NCBI GenBank assembly: GCA_947446645.1
Contig: CANFHA010000003.1
Location: 212,573 to 276,572 of the forward strand
Source: Chitinophagaceae bacterium
GTDB taxonomy: Bacteria; Bacteroidota; Bacteroidia; Chitinophagales; Chitinophagaceae
Length of the DNA stretch: 64,000 nt
Direction of reading: 5' to 3'
The translations under genes were made by a program, and so were the position numbers. This document shows positions 8,721 to 17,265 of this stretch, one piece after another. The notes below the pieces were generated by a model. That model worked only from the letters and a program-made list of their open reading frames with translations, was not told the origin of the DNA and did not search any database. Numbering within the stretch: position 1 is the stretch's first letter; the number at the start of each line of letters is the position of its first letter.

Positions 8721-10157
8721 ATGCTGGCAGCAATAAAAAATAAATGGATTGAGGTAGCAGCATTTTCGGTGCTGTTCGCCACCATCGTGGTGTTTGCCCT
8801 CACCGGCAGCTACTTTGTGCTTGCCGCGCCATTTGTTTTTTTGTGGGCCGTATTGCTGGGGGTCAACTGGAAGACGGCATACTGGATATTCCTCTTCAGC
8901 ATACCTGCTTCTATACAGATCAACTTTGCCAGCGACACCATGTCCATAACCCTGCCGGATCAGCCGCTCATGTGGTCGTTCCTGCTTATGTTCATACTCA
9001 TATGGGCGAGCAATCCCGCGGTAATACCCAAATGGTGGTGGCGCGATCCGTTAGTACTCATAACCACCCTGCAATTTCTGTGGACGATAGTGGCCGTCGT
9101 ATGCTCAAAAATGCTGTTCTTCTCGTTGAAGTTTCTGCTGGCTAAAACATGGCTGCTGGTCTGCTTTTTCATCCTCCCCATCTGGATATTCCGCGAAAAG
9201 AAAGACTTTATCCGCAGCTTTTTCCTGCTGCTCATACCAATGCTCATCACGGTCATCGTCATACTTATTCACCATGCAGTCCTCGGCTTCCGGTTCGATA
9301 TGGTCCAGAAATCCATGAGCGGGCTGTATTACAACCACGTGGATTACTCTACCGTTATTTCCATGTTCTTTCCTATCCTGCTCATAGCAGTGCCTCTGTC
9401 TAAGGGCAGGAATGCAATTTTGCGCGGTCTGCTGTTTCTTATCATACTTATTTTTATTGCCGGCATCGGCTTCTCCTATGCCCGTGCGGCGGTAGTAGGT
9501 ATTGTGTTTGCTTTGGTTATAGGGGTGGCTATGCGGCTGCGCATTGCCCACCTTGTCATGCCTGCGTTCTACGGTCTTATCATTTTGTTGATGTGCTACA
9601 TGGTCAACGAAAACAAATACCTCGATTTCCGGCCCGACTATAACAAAACCTACATGCACAAAAACTTTACCGATCACCTGATCTCCACGTTCCGCGGTAA
9701 AGATATGTCGTCTATGGAGCGGTTATACCGGTGGATAGCAGCCGTAAGGATGAGTAAAGACCGTCCGCTTACCGGCTATGGCCCGCGTGCATTCTACTAC
9801 TTTTATAAGCCCTATGCGGTTACCTCATTCCGCACCTATGTGAGCCGCAACCCGGAGCAGTCCACCACGCACAATTACTTTCTCTACATGCTGGTAGAGC
9901 AGGGGTGGCCGGCCATGCTGCTCTATGCCTTGCTGATAATGACCATATTCGCCAAGGCACAAAAAATATATCACCGCTTCCAGGACCGGTTTTACCGCCT
10001 CGTCACCATTGGCCTGGCCATGACACTGGCCGTAGGCTTTATCAACAACTTCTTCTCGGAGCTTATAGAAACACACAAGGTGGCGGCACTCTTCTTTATT
10101 CCGGTTGTTATGCTGGTCATCCTGGACCGCAAGAGCAAAGAATTAAATCCTACATAA
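8721..10157 (+). CDS. O-antigen ligase/polymerase-like (Wzy_C) membrane protein
   Basis: A 478-residue polytopic membrane protein with about 11 hydrophobic helices. One large periplasmic loop at about 300-390 contains RWIAAVRMSKDRPLTGYGPR and the downstream THNYFLYMLVEQGWP. That block (PLTGYGP then HNxFLxxLxExG) is the hallmark of the Wzy_C / WaaL / exopolysaccharide-polymerase superfamily. It follows the Wzz-like gene in the same direction and the pair likely forms an operon. Ligase and polymerase members cannot be told apart from sequence alone. Confidence 0.85.
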   Translation: MLAAIKNKWIEVAAFSVLFATIVVFALTGSYFVLAAPFVFLWAVLLGVNWKTAYWIFLFSIPASIQINFASDTMSITLPDQPLMWSFLLMFILIWASNPAVIPKWWWRDPLVLITTLQFLWTIVAVVCSKMLFFSLKFLLAKTWLLVCFFILPIWIFREKKDFIRSFFLLLIPMLITVIVILIHHAVLGFRFDMVQKSMSGLYYNHVDYSTVISMFFPILLIAVPLSKGRNAILRGLLFLIILIFIAGIGFSYARAAVVGIVFALVIGVAMRLRIAHLVMPAFYGLIILLMCYMVNENKYLDFRPDYNKTYMHKNFTDHLISTFRGKDMSSMERLYRWIAAVRMSKDRPLTGYGPRAFYYFYKPYAVTSFRTYVSRNPEQSTTHNYFLYMLVEQGWPAMLLYALLIMTIFAKAQKIYHRFQDRFYRLVTIGLAMTLAVGFINNFFSELIETHKVAALFFIPVVMLVILDRKSKELNPT

Positions 10158-10296
10158 CAACCCTTAGGCATACGTCTGTAAAGACACCTTGCAGCCTGAA
10201 GCCGGATAGAAGGAATGTTGTTGGCAGCAGAGTCGGAGCGAGTGCCAGTTATACCATTTCGACATCTGAAATTAGCATATAGGGATGTTTATAAGC

Positions 10297-10374
10297 ACCT
10301 CTGCGACCTTAAAAACAAAATACAGTAAACAGCGCCTTTGCACCTCTGCGAGAGATTTTCTTGCGCCACTATCT
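10297..10374. repeat. CTTTGCG dispersed repeat, copy A
   Basis: Aligns by eye with 20776-20848: both have a CTCTGCGACCTT-like start, an A-rich spacer, GCGCCTTTGC, then GCGRGAGA-TTTT-TTGCGC and a shared ATCTA. It is intergenic, between the convergent ends of the Wzy_C-like gene and the ABC ATPase. Confidence 0.55.
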
Positions 10375-10427
10375 AGGTGTCCAACTGGTATTAAATACTG
10401 CAGCTAAATTGCCAGTAATTGAAAAGA

Positions 10428-11141
10428 CTATCTCGCCATTAGTGGCGCTGAATCAGGTTTCTGTCGCGTATCGGTTTCTATCACTCCGTCCCTTATCCTT
10501 ATTACGCGGTGCGTATAGTTGGCTATATCTTCCTCGTGCGTCACCAGCACCACCGTATTCCCCGAGTGATGTATCTGGCTGAACAGGTCCATGATCTCTA
10601 CAGATGTTTTGCTATCCAGGTTACCCGTAGGCTCATCGGCCAGCAGCAGCGATGGATTATTGATGAGTGCGCGGGCTATGGCCACACGCTGGCTCTGCCC
10701 GCCAGATAGCTCATTGGGTTTGTGATGCGCTCTTTCGCTCAGCCCCACCTTCTCCAGCATCGCGCGGGCGCGCTCTTCGCGGTCCTTTTTGCTGGCGCCG
10801 GCATAGATAAGTGGTAAGGCCACATTTTCCCACGCGGTCAGGCGCGGCAACAGGTTGAACTGCTGAAATACGAAGCCGATCTCTACATTGCGCACATCAG
10901 CAAGCTGGTCATCTACCATGTTGCTCACGTCCTTTCCATTAAGTATGTATTGTCCGCCAGATGGTGAGTCGAGGCATCCCAATATATTCATCAGGGTAGA
11001 CTTGCCCGAGCCAGATGGCCCCATAAGCGCCACATACTCATTCTCACTTATGAGCAGGTCTATACCCTTAAGCACGGGCAGCTCCTGCTTGCCCAGGAAG
11101 TAACTTTTGCGGATATCGTTGAGGCGTATTACTTCTTTCAT
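10428..11141 (-). CDS. ABC transporter ATP-binding protein, LolD/MacB type
   Basis: A 237-residue ATPase with Walker [10 protein letters not shown], a Q-loop in [10 protein letters not shown], signature [15 protein letters not shown], Walker [13 protein letters not shown] and the H-loop His in VTHE. The block [11 protein letters not shown] and the overall pattern mark the LolD/MacB/FtsE class, which drives mechanotransmission permeases such as lipoprotein release or macrolide/peptide export. No FtsX-like permease lies beside it, so the partner must be elsewhere. I start it at ATG 11141; a TTG four codons upstream lies within the AT-rich leader repeat and is not needed. Confidence 0.9.
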   Translation of the reverse strand: MKEVIRLNDIRKSYFLGKQELPVLKGIDLLISENEYVALMGPSGSGKSTLMNILGCLDSPSGGQYILNGKDVSNMVDDQLADVRNVEIGFVFQQFNLLPRLTAWENVALPLIYAGASKKDREERARAMLEKVGLSERAHHKPNELSGGQSQRVAIARALINNPSLLLADEPTGNLDSKTSVEIMDLFSQIHHSGNTVVLVTHEEDIANYTHRVIRIRDGVIETDTRQKPDSAPLMAR

Positions 11142-11180
11142 GTTCAAACTCAAAATTCAAAAGCCAAAATTCAAAAAGCA
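11142..11180 (-). repeat. AT-rich leader repeat upstream of the ABC ATPase
   Basis: On the gene strand two TTTTGAATTTTG units are separated by GC, then GAGTTTGAAC directly before the ATG. Related leaders abut the starts at 11340, 27293, 38729, 39582 and 54508. Confidence 0.6.
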
Positions 11181-11305
11181 ATGTTCCACCAAACAAAGCA
11201 CATAACCGGAATGGCATTTTGAATTAATACCTGATGTTCAAAAATACGCATAATTTCACGCTGTTATTAAAATGCTTCAAAAAGTGCAGTGACGTTGTCT
11301 TAAAG

Positions 11306-11339
11306 CTTTTTAAATTTTGGTTTTGAATTTTGACTTTCA
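11306..11339 (+). repeat. AT-rich leader repeat upstream of ispE
   Basis: Same family: AAATTTTGGTTTTGAATTTTG followed by ACTTTCA and the ispE ATG with no spacer. It faces away from the copy at 11142-11180. Confidence 0.6.
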
Positions 11340-12185
11340 ATGATTGTATTCCCCAATTGTAAAATAAACCTGGGCTTGTATGTCACCCGCCGCCGCGAAG
11401 ATGGCTACCATGACCTGGAAACCGTGTTTTATCCTTTGCCCGCAGAAGCTTCAGCGAAGGCGGGCCTGCGCCCGTTAAATGATGTGCTGGAGATAGTACC
11501 TGCAAGCGAAACACAACTACACATGAGTGGCCGTGCTGTAGCTGGAGATAGCAAGGACAACCTCGTTTGGAAAGCCTGTGATTTGCTGAAAAGAGAGCAT
11601 CCCGGCAAAATACCAGATCTTGATATTCACCTCTATAAAAATATACCGATGGGTGCCGGCCTCGGCGGTGGTTCTGCAGATGGCGCCTATATGCTGCGCC
11701 TGCTCAACGACTATTGTCAGCTAAGCCTCAGCAAAGAACAACTTGCCACCTACGCCCTGCAACTCGGCAGCGACTGCCCGTTCTTTATTTACAATACCCC
11801 GCAGTTTGCAAAAGGTAGGGGTGAGCAAATGACTGACATTGAGCTCGACCTTTCGGCTTATAGCATACAAGTCATATGCCCGCCCGTGCACGTCTCTACC
11901 GGCAAGGCATTTCAAATGATCACACCACGTCCCGCACCATTTGACCTGCGGTACCTGGCACCATTGCCCGTTGGCGAATGGAAGCAAAAGATCACCAACG
12001 ATTTCGAAGCGCCTGTGTTTGCTCAGCACCCCGTCCTTGCAACCATAAAACAGCAGCTATACGATGGTGGCGCGCTCTACGCCGCCATGAGCGGCAGCGG
12101 CTCAGCCCTCTTCGGCATCTTCCCAAAAGGACAGAAAGCGGAGATAAAGGTACATGTGGCATTCGAAGACTATTATGTTGGATAA
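11340..12185 (+). CDS. ispE: 4-diphosphocytidyl-2-C-methyl-D-erythritol kinase
   Basis: GHMP-family kinase of the non-mevalonate isoprenoid pathway. It phosphorylates CDP-methylerythritol at the 2-hydroxyl. The N-terminal FPNCKINLGL, the ATP-binding loop PMGAGLGGGSADGA and the C-terminal SGSGSALFG are the three family motifs. An oddity: between VFYPLP and NDVLEIVP there are about 12 extra residues (AEASAKAGLRP region), encoded by a GC-rich palindrome (11438-11473). Other IspE proteins, as I recall them, pass directly from the FYP motif to the xDxLE strand. The motifs around it are intact and the frame is kept, so the enzyme is probably functional. Confidence 0.93.
   Translation: MIVFPNCKINLGLYVTRRREDGYHDLETVFYPLPAEASAKAGLRPLNDVLEIVPASETQLHMSGRAVAGDSKDNLVWKACDLLKREHPGKIPDLDIHLYKNIPMGAGLGGGSADGAYMLRLLNDYCQLSLSKEQLATYALQLGSDCPFFIYNTPQFAKGRGEQMTDIELDLSAYSIQVICPPVHVSTGKAFQMITPRPAPFDLRYLAPLPVGEWKQKITNDFEAPVFAQHPVLATIKQQLYDGGALYAAMSGSGSALFGIFPKGQKAEIKVHVAFEDYYVG
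11438..11473. repeat. Palindromic element inserted in frame in ispE
   Basis: GCCCGC (11438-11443) pairs with GCGGGC (11460-11465) around a GAAGCTTC core. A second small palindrome GGGC-CTGC-GCCC overlaps the right end. It encodes about 12 extra residues in IspE. Confidence 0.65.
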
Positions 12186-12581
12186 ATAAATAAGAAAGCT
12201 GAGTAGTACTGTCATGGTGAGCCCCGCCGAACCATGAACTGCTGAATTAAAGCACTGGCTTATGTACTTTACTCCTTTAAAAGTTCCCATCCTCCGAGAC
12301 ATTTATTCTTACCAGGAATATCCCGGAAGGCAGTGTCGGAACATCTATCTCTACTTTGGTGGAATTGAACTGTTGTTTACAGGCGGTTGGGCTAAAAGGT
12401 TCGGGAGGAAAAGAGTGGTTATTTTCTGGGGTATGCTATGGTAATGAAACCCGCAGAATCTATACTGATTTTGCAGCTCTGATGGATGAATTCGATTTAA
12501 AAGTAGCATTTAGCTAGTTATCACCACTGACACTATGTTCCTCTATTTTTTTTACATTTATACTACGTAATTTTTAGACTT
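12186..12581. other. Intergenic region with a repeat and a possible gene remnant
   Basis: About 400 bases between ispE and the hybrid kinase. It holds an imperfect palindrome at 12211-12237 (GTCATGGT / ACCATGAAC around a GAGCCCCGCCGA spacer), of a type I recall as dispersed in many genomes, and an open reading fragment at 12281-12517 described separately. The last 60 bases are T-rich and probably carry the kinase promoter. Confidence 0.5.
12281..12517 (+). pseudogene. Possible gene remnant, 78 codons without a start
   Basis: An open frame with no usable start codon. It reads protein-like towards its end (KGSGGKEWLFSGVCYGNE, then TDFAALMDEFDLKVAFS and a stop). A different frame (12262-12444) offers an ATG but reads as basic, aromatic low-quality sequence. 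I recognise no family. It may be the 3' end of a decayed gene, or chance. Confidence 0.25.
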
Positions 12582-15248
12582 ATGGTAGATACTCCACGAT
12601 ACAGGGAATTGCAGGAACTGCTTGCTACGCAAACAGACCAGAAGGAAAGGATTAATACCCAGCTAAACATAGCGGAAGAGGTAAAGAACTTCGAGGTGGA
12701 TGAGGCTACGCAGATGGCCAATGATATCATACAGCTCTCACGCACCATTGCCTACCCATCTGGTATCGGCAGGGGCTTGTGCCTCAAAGGCTTTTGCAAC
12801 CGCCTGAAGGGCGAATACGATGCGGGTCTTATGGTGCTGGAAGAGGCCCTGTCCATTTCCCGCAAGATCCATGATAAGAACATGGAAGCAACTGCCCTCT
12901 ACTACCTCGGCAACATTTACCGCGACCTGGGCGACCTGGCGCGTGTATACAGCCACTACGAAAAGGCGCTGGCTATAAACGAAGAGCTGGGTGAAGAGTA
13001 TTACCAGTCGGTAATCATGTCCAGCATATCTAACCTGTTGTACGACCTCAACGACTACGACAGTGCACTGGAGTATGCCCTTAAGTGCCTGCCCATATTT
13101 GAGCGCGTACATAATGTGAATAGCCTGCTCAATATCTATAATACGCTGGGCAATATTTATTTCAAAACGGAGAAGTACGACGAGGCACTGCACTATTTCG
13201 AGGAAAACCTCAACAGGTCAGAGCCGGACACAGCGGCATTTGTGCTCGCTGAGAGTGGCATGGGCAAGGTGTACTATAAAATGCTCGATTTCACCAACGC
13301 GAGTAAATTTCTCACGCATGCCCTCGGGGAATCACAAAAGCTGGGAAATGCGGAAGTGCAGATCATCAGCCATTTCTACCTCGGCCGTATGTACATGGAC
13401 GAGCTTAACTACCGCCAGGCGCTGAAGGCGCTGGAAACAGGTTACAAGCTTGCAGATGAGTATACCCGTCGCCACGATAAGATGAGCTTTCACGAAGTGC
13501 TCTCTGTGCTCTACGATATGATGGGTGATATCCCGAAGGCATTCTATCACCTCAAGTCGTTTGAAAAGCTGAAAGAGGAGATCTTCAAGCAGACCACCAT
13601 CAACAAGCTTAAAAATCTGCAGGTGCGGCAGGAAACCGAGCTGGCGCAGAAGGAGAAAGAAGTTGCCGAGCGCACCGCTCACCTCAAGCACCAGTTCATG
13701 GCCAACATGAGCCATGAGATACGCACGCCTATGAACGCCATAGTAGGCCTTACGCGCCTGCTGCTCACCAAAGAGCCTGCGCCCGAGCAAATGCGATATC
13801 TCAATGCCATTCAGCTTTCTGCTAACAACCTACTGGTCATCATCAACGATATCCTCGACCTCTCAAAAATAGAGGCCGGAAAAATAATCATTGAGCACAT
13901 AGACTTTGATCTGCGTGAAGTGGTAAACAGCGTAAAGGATATGCTGATGGTGAAGGTGGAAGAAAAGGGTATAGAGCTGCGGGTAACTATCGAGGACAAC
14001 ATACCAAAACGCCTGATTGGCGACCCTACTCGCCTCAACCAGATACTGATAAACCTCGCAGGCAATGCCGTGAAATTTACTGAAAAGGGGCATGTGGAAA
14101 TAAAGGTGACACAGCAGAAAAAGGACAGTAATCTGTGGCTGAAATTCGATGTAATAGATACCGGCATAGGTATAGGAACAGAGTATGTGGACACAATATT
14201 CGATAGCTTCACGCAGGCTGGCGCAGATACTACGCGCAAGTTTGGTGGCACCGGCCTGGGGCTTACCATTTCCAAGCAGCTTTCAGGGCTTATGGGTGGG
14301 GAGATCAGTGTTAGCAGCATTCTGGGCGTGGGCACCACCTTCACCAGTCTCATTCCGTTTGGCGAGTCCGATGTGCAGGAGTTTGTGAAGAAAGAAAGTG
14401 TGCTCGACGAAAAATCTATGGATCGGCTGAACAGGCTGAAGATACTGCTGGTTGAAGACAACGAATTTAACCGCATGGTGGCTGAGGACACCCTCAAAGA
14501 AACCATACCCGGTGTGCGTATACAGATGGCCGTTAATGGCCAGGATGCTGTTGATCGGCTGAGGAAGGAAATGTTTGACATAGTGCTCATGGACATACAG
14601 ATGCCGGTTATGGATGGTGTCACCGCTACTAAAACCATAAGGGCTACGCTGCCGGAGCCTGCCAGGAGCGTGCGCATAATAGCCATGACGGCAAATGTGC
14701 TGCAGGAAGATGTGGCACAGTATTTTGAAATAGGGATGAATGCCTATGTTTCAAAACCCTTCCAGACAGACGAGCTCCTGCTCAAAATGGACGCTGTTAT
14801 GGATATTGAAGTAGCGAAGGTGGCGCAGGAAGAAACGCCAGAGCCCGTAGCAGTGAAGGAAGAGCCGCCAGTAAAAAAGGAAGAGCCAAAACCGGCTCCC
14901 CCGGTGCTCCCGGCTACGGTCACCGACATGAATTTCCTTAGGTCATTCACAGGCGGCAACCCACAAAAGCAGCAGAAGTATGTGGGCATGTTCCTCGACA
15001 ATGCACCAAAGCTGATGGACAGTATAGAAAAGGCGCTGGCGGTAAAAGATTATCCGGCTATAAAAATCGCAGCACACTCATTGAAGCCACAGATGTCTTA
15101 TATGGGTATAAAGGAAGATGTGAGCAAGATTTTCCTGATAGAGCAATCTTCAGGCGAGGTAGCGCACCACGATACATTGCCCATGTTGGTCAGCAACCTC
15201 AGGCTTTTGTGTACTAAGGCGTTTGCAGAGCTTAAAAGCAACCAATAA
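12582..15248 (+). CDS. TPR hybrid sensor histidine kinase with receiver and Hpt domains
   Basis: An 888-residue cytoplasmic phosphorelay protein with no TM segment. Order: TPR-like helical repeats (about 60-335), coiled coil (340-370), HisKA with His378 in MSHEIRTPMN, HATPase (N-box Asn491 region NLAGNAVKF, G1 DTGIGIG, G2 GGTGLGL), receiver (about 620-740; acidic pocket VEDN, phospho-acceptor Asp671 in LMDIQMPVMDG, Lys in VSKPF), a Pro/Glu/Lys-rich linker (745-778) and Hpt with His832 in AAHSLKP. A complete His-Asp-His relay is thus in one chain; the last Asp must be in another protein. The gene 104 bases downstream encodes a lone receiver with a TM helix, an obvious candidate partner. Confidence 0.9.
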   Translation: MVDTPRYRELQELLATQTDQKERINTQLNIAEEVKNFEVDEATQMANDIIQLSRTIAYPSGIGRGLCLKGFCNRLKGEYDAGLMVLEEALSISRKIHDKNMEATALYYLGNIYRDLGDLARVYSHYEKALAINEELGEEYYQSVIMSSISNLLYDLNDYDSALEYALKCLPIFERVHNVNSLLNIYNTLGNIYFKTEKYDEALHYFEENLNRSEPDTAAFVLAESGMGKVYYKMLDFTNASKFLTHALGESQKLGNAEVQIISHFYLGRMYMDELNYRQALKALETGYKLADEYTRRHDKMSFHEVLSVLYDMMGDIPKAFYHLKSFEKLKEEIFKQTTINKLKNLQVRQETELAQKEKEVAERTAHLKHQFMANMSHEIRTPMNAIVGLTRLLLTKEPAPEQMRYLNAIQLSANNLLVIINDILDLSKIEAGKIIIEHIDFDLREVVNSVKDMLMVKVEEKGIELRVTIEDNIPKRLIGDPTRLNQILINLAGNAVKFTEKGHVEIKVTQQKKDSNLWLKFDVIDTGIGIGTEYVDTIFDSFTQAGADTTRKFGGTGLGLTISKQLSGLMGGEISVSSILGVGTTFTSLIPFGESDVQEFVKKESVLDEKSMDRLNRLKILLVEDNEFNRMVAEDTLKETIPGVRIQMAVNGQDAVDRLRKEMFDIVLMDIQMPVMDGVTATKTIRATLPEPARSVRIIAMTANVLQEDVAQYFEIGMNAYVSKPFQTDELLLKMDAVMDIEVAKVAQEETPEPVAVKEEPPVKKEEPKPAPPVLPATVTDMNFLRSFTGGNPQKQQKYVGMFLDNAPKLMDSIEKALAVKDYPAIKIAAHSLKPQMSYMGIKEDVSKIFLIEQSSGEVAHHDTLPMLVSNLRLLCTKAFAELKSNQ

Positions 15249-15351
15249 CCTCATATTTTTTCCATTCAGGCCTTGATTTAGGATTGTTTGGAATAGTTTT
15301 TATACTTTTCATAAATATTTACTATTTTTCTTTCTATTTGAAAACAAATTT

Positions 15352-15867
15352 ATGGCAGTAGAGCAAAGCACACGTTACATCTTCCTTGTCGATGATGAAC
15401 CGATACAGAATGAAATGCTGAAAGACTACATCAGCGATCGCTTTAAATACCAGATAAAAACATACGAAAGTGGCGACACAGCTATAGCCGATCTGCACCT
15501 GAATCCCGAGATCATGGTGCTGGACTATCACCTCAATGCTCACTTGCCCGATGCGCAGAATGGTGTAGATGTGCTGAAGCGCGTAAAGGAGATGCACCCA
15601 ACCGTGCAGGTTATCATGCTCTCCGGCCAGGACAAACTGGAAGTTGCTGTAGACAGCATGAAGTATGGCGCATACGACTATGTGATCAAGGGCGAAACGG
15701 CCTTCTCACGTATGGGCAACATACTCAACAACATCAATGAGCTGAATGGCCTGAAGCACGCCAATACCAGTTATAAAAAAATAAACCTGGTGCTGTGGAT
15801 CATAATGCTCGGTATCATTGGCTTATCAATTTACCTCGTGAAGTATCCGCCGGCATTTGCAAAATAA
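15352..15867 (+). CDS. Receiver-domain protein with C-terminal transmembrane helix
   Basis: A 171-residue protein. The receiver domain (about 8-130) has the full active site: Asp14/Asp15 in LVDDEP, phospho-acceptor Asp58 in VLDYH, Ser91 in MLSGQ and Lys113 in VIKGE. A single hydrophobic helix at about 144-163 (INLVLWIIMLGIIGLSIYLV) ends six or so residues before the C-terminus. A receiver tethered to the membrane by its own C-terminal helix, with no output domain, is uncommon. It follows the Hpt-containing hybrid kinase in the same direction and is a plausible phosphate acceptor from that Hpt. A 19-bp terminator stem lies just downstream. Confidence 0.85.
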   Translation: MAVEQSTRYIFLVDDEPIQNEMLKDYISDRFKYQIKTYESGDTAIADLHLNPEIMVLDYHLNAHLPDAQNGVDVLKRVKEMHPTVQVIMLSGQDKLEVAVDSMKYGAYDYVIKGETAFSRMGNILNNINELNGLKHANTSYKKINLVLWIIMLGIIGLSIYLVKYPPAFAK

Positions 15868-15882
15868 ACGGTGTATTTGAAG

Positions 15883-15928
15883 TTATAAAGAACAAAGGCT
15901 CTCTAAGAGGAGCCTTTGTTCTTTATAA
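15883..15928. terminator. Terminator, perfect 19-bp stem
   Basis: Perfect 19-bp inverted repeat (15883-15901 with 15910-15928; core AAGAACAAAGGCTC / GAGCCTTTGTTCTT) and an 8-base loop. It lies 16 bases after the receiver gene and before a convergent gene, so it may serve both strands. Confidence 0.75.
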
Positions 15929-15958
15929 GAGTTCGGGTAATTACGGCGGACTCAATAA

Positions 15959-16013
15959 AACTGCACGAGTTTAGCGTTCTTTGCTTTGACTCAGCGATCT
16001 TTGCGTGAAATGG
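15959..16013. repeat. CTTTGCG dispersed repeat, copy B
   Basis: Reads TTAGCGTTCTTTGC ... CAGCGATCTTTGCGTGAAA. It shares the GCG-N-TTTGCG-TGAAA pattern with 10297-10374 and 20776-20848. It is intergenic between convergent genes. Confidence 0.5.
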
Positions 16014-16040
16014 CCCGTACTGGATTATATTGTCTCCGTT

Positions 16041-16604
16041 TTAGTTGGTTTTAATATTCTTATCAACAAATTTTGTGAGGTCGCGGCTATACTCATCCAG
16101 CTTGCCCACACAAGTAGCAATTTCGGAATGAAATTCGTCCAGAGTATGTTCTTCATGTGTTGTAGTCACATCAATAAGGCCCTGTAAGCTGCATATTGGG
16201 TTTCTTAGTTCATGCGACGTCATAAACAATATTTCCTCCATAGACGCTATATACTTTTCCTGTTGCACCTTGGCTTTTTCTTCTGTTTGCTTACGCCTCA
16301 GTATTATGTACGTTGAAAGTGAGATGGATATTATAGAGATGACAGAATTTAATTCTGATGATCCAACAACATTGCTTCTGGAAAAAACCACAAAAAAATC
16401 CGCTACTATTAATATAAGTGATGTGCAATAGATCAATAAAATTCTCTTTTTGCTTTCCTTTTGCACCCAAAGGAGACCAAAAGTAAAGAACACCCCCTCC
16501 ACCGTAAAATCCGTGCGGGTCACAAAGTCCAAAAGAATGTCCAATGCTCCTACCAGGATAAGAAATAAAATTGCAGTACTGGTTTTACTCATACTTGCGG
16601 CCAT
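16041..16604 (-). CDS. Membrane histidine-kinase-like protein with DHp domain but no ATPase domain
   Basis: A 187-residue protein. It has an N-terminal block of four hydrophobic segments (about 10-28, 34-48, 55-75 and 84-102), a short coiled coil (105-122) and a HisKA-like dimerisation segment with His131 in MTSHELRNPICS. After two DHp helices the chain ends at DKNIKTN; no N, G1, F or G2 box follows and no ATPase domain is encoded downstream. The stop is clean and the frame intact, so this is not an obvious truncation. It could be phosphorylated in trans, act as a phosphotransfer or phosphatase scaffold, or be a decayed kinase. It converges on the receiver-TM gene. Confidence 0.75.
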   Translation of the reverse strand: MAASMSKTSTAILFLILVGALDILLDFVTRTDFTVEGVFFTFGLLWVQKESKKRILLIYCTSLILIVADFFVVFSRSNVVGSSELNSVISIISISLSTYIILRRKQTEEKAKVQQEKYIASMEEILFMTSHELRNPICSLQGLIDVTTTHEEHTLDEFHSEIATCVGKLDEYSRDLTKFVDKNIKTN

Positions 16605-16628
16605 TTTGCAAATATAAAAAACTGAAAA

Positions 16629-16856
16629 TTAATGCTTTATGACTTTCCTCATGTCGGTATTATTTATTCTCAACAAGTATACACCCGCCGGCAAACAGGA
16701 AATATCGACTTCTATTTTATCACTATTGCATTTTCTTGATAGCAGTGTTTGCCCTGGAAGTATCTTGTTAATGGATTCTTTTGTTGATTGAATAGGGAGA
16801 AGCGTACTGGCGGGCAGGGGAGCTTTTCCCGCCTTCCTGTTTGGATATTTAGACAT
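16629..16856 (-). pseudogene. Remnant of a type IX secretion C-terminal sorting domain
   Basis: A 75-codon ORF whose last half is the end of a T9SS type A sorting domain: GQTLLSRK, then the hallmark LPAGVYLLRI, then MRKVIKH at the C-terminus. The first half lacks a signal peptide, any cargo domain and the usual YPNP start of the domain. T9SS substrates need a Sec signal, so this cannot work as a secreted protein. It is best read as the 3' remnant of a larger gene. It sits directly upstream of the DHp-only gene in the same direction. Confidence 0.6.
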
Positions 16857-17265
16857 CTTTTAGCCGCATCGGTTGCACTTTCAACTTGAATCTAAGATAT
16901 CCACATTCTTAGCCTCACACCCCCCTCTGGCACACTAATTGCTGCATAAGTAATGCTTCAGGATGACGATAACAACCACCCATTTTGGCACATAGGTGAA
17001 ACATTCTCGACGATTTAGACGAATTATTTTTTCATTTCGCCTTATCCACAAACACTCTCACTGATTTAGACGAATTATTTTTTTGAAAAGCAAAAAGCAA
17101 CAATCGTGAAAATCAAATAAATCAAAATCATGGTTCAGACGTCCCCACTTCCATTCTCCCGATTAATTGCGTAAGTTTGTTTAGATAGCTAGAATTAAAC
17201 TATTTGGCATCAAAGCCATCTGAAAAAGGCCTATCCCGCGATCGTAAATACTTATTATTTTTTTA
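16857..17265. other. Intergenic region with a direct repeat
   Basis: About 410 bases without a supportable gene. It contains two copies of GATTTAGACGAATTATTTTT (17012-17031 and 17063-17082), and near 16953 a fragment GCTTCAGGATGACG that resembles ends of widespread dispersed repeats. The last 100 bases are AT-rich and probably include the promoter of the LutB-like gene. Confidence 0.5.
17012..17083 (+). repeat. Two direct copies of GATTTAGACGAATTATTTTT
   Basis: Identical 20-base units starting 51 bases apart, both running into a T-tract, 180-250 bases upstream of the LutB-like start. They could be binding sites or a small duplication. Confidence 0.6.

Noticed and set aside
12262..12444. 60-residue ORF between ispE and the hybrid kinase
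   Set aside because: Basic, aromatic translation with no similarity; a neighbouring frame reads more like protein and is itself only a remnant candidate.
13811..14686. 291-codon minus-strand frame opposite the TPR hybrid kinase
   Set aside because: Antisense to strong, domain-containing coding sequence; Ser/Arg-rich translation without any motif.
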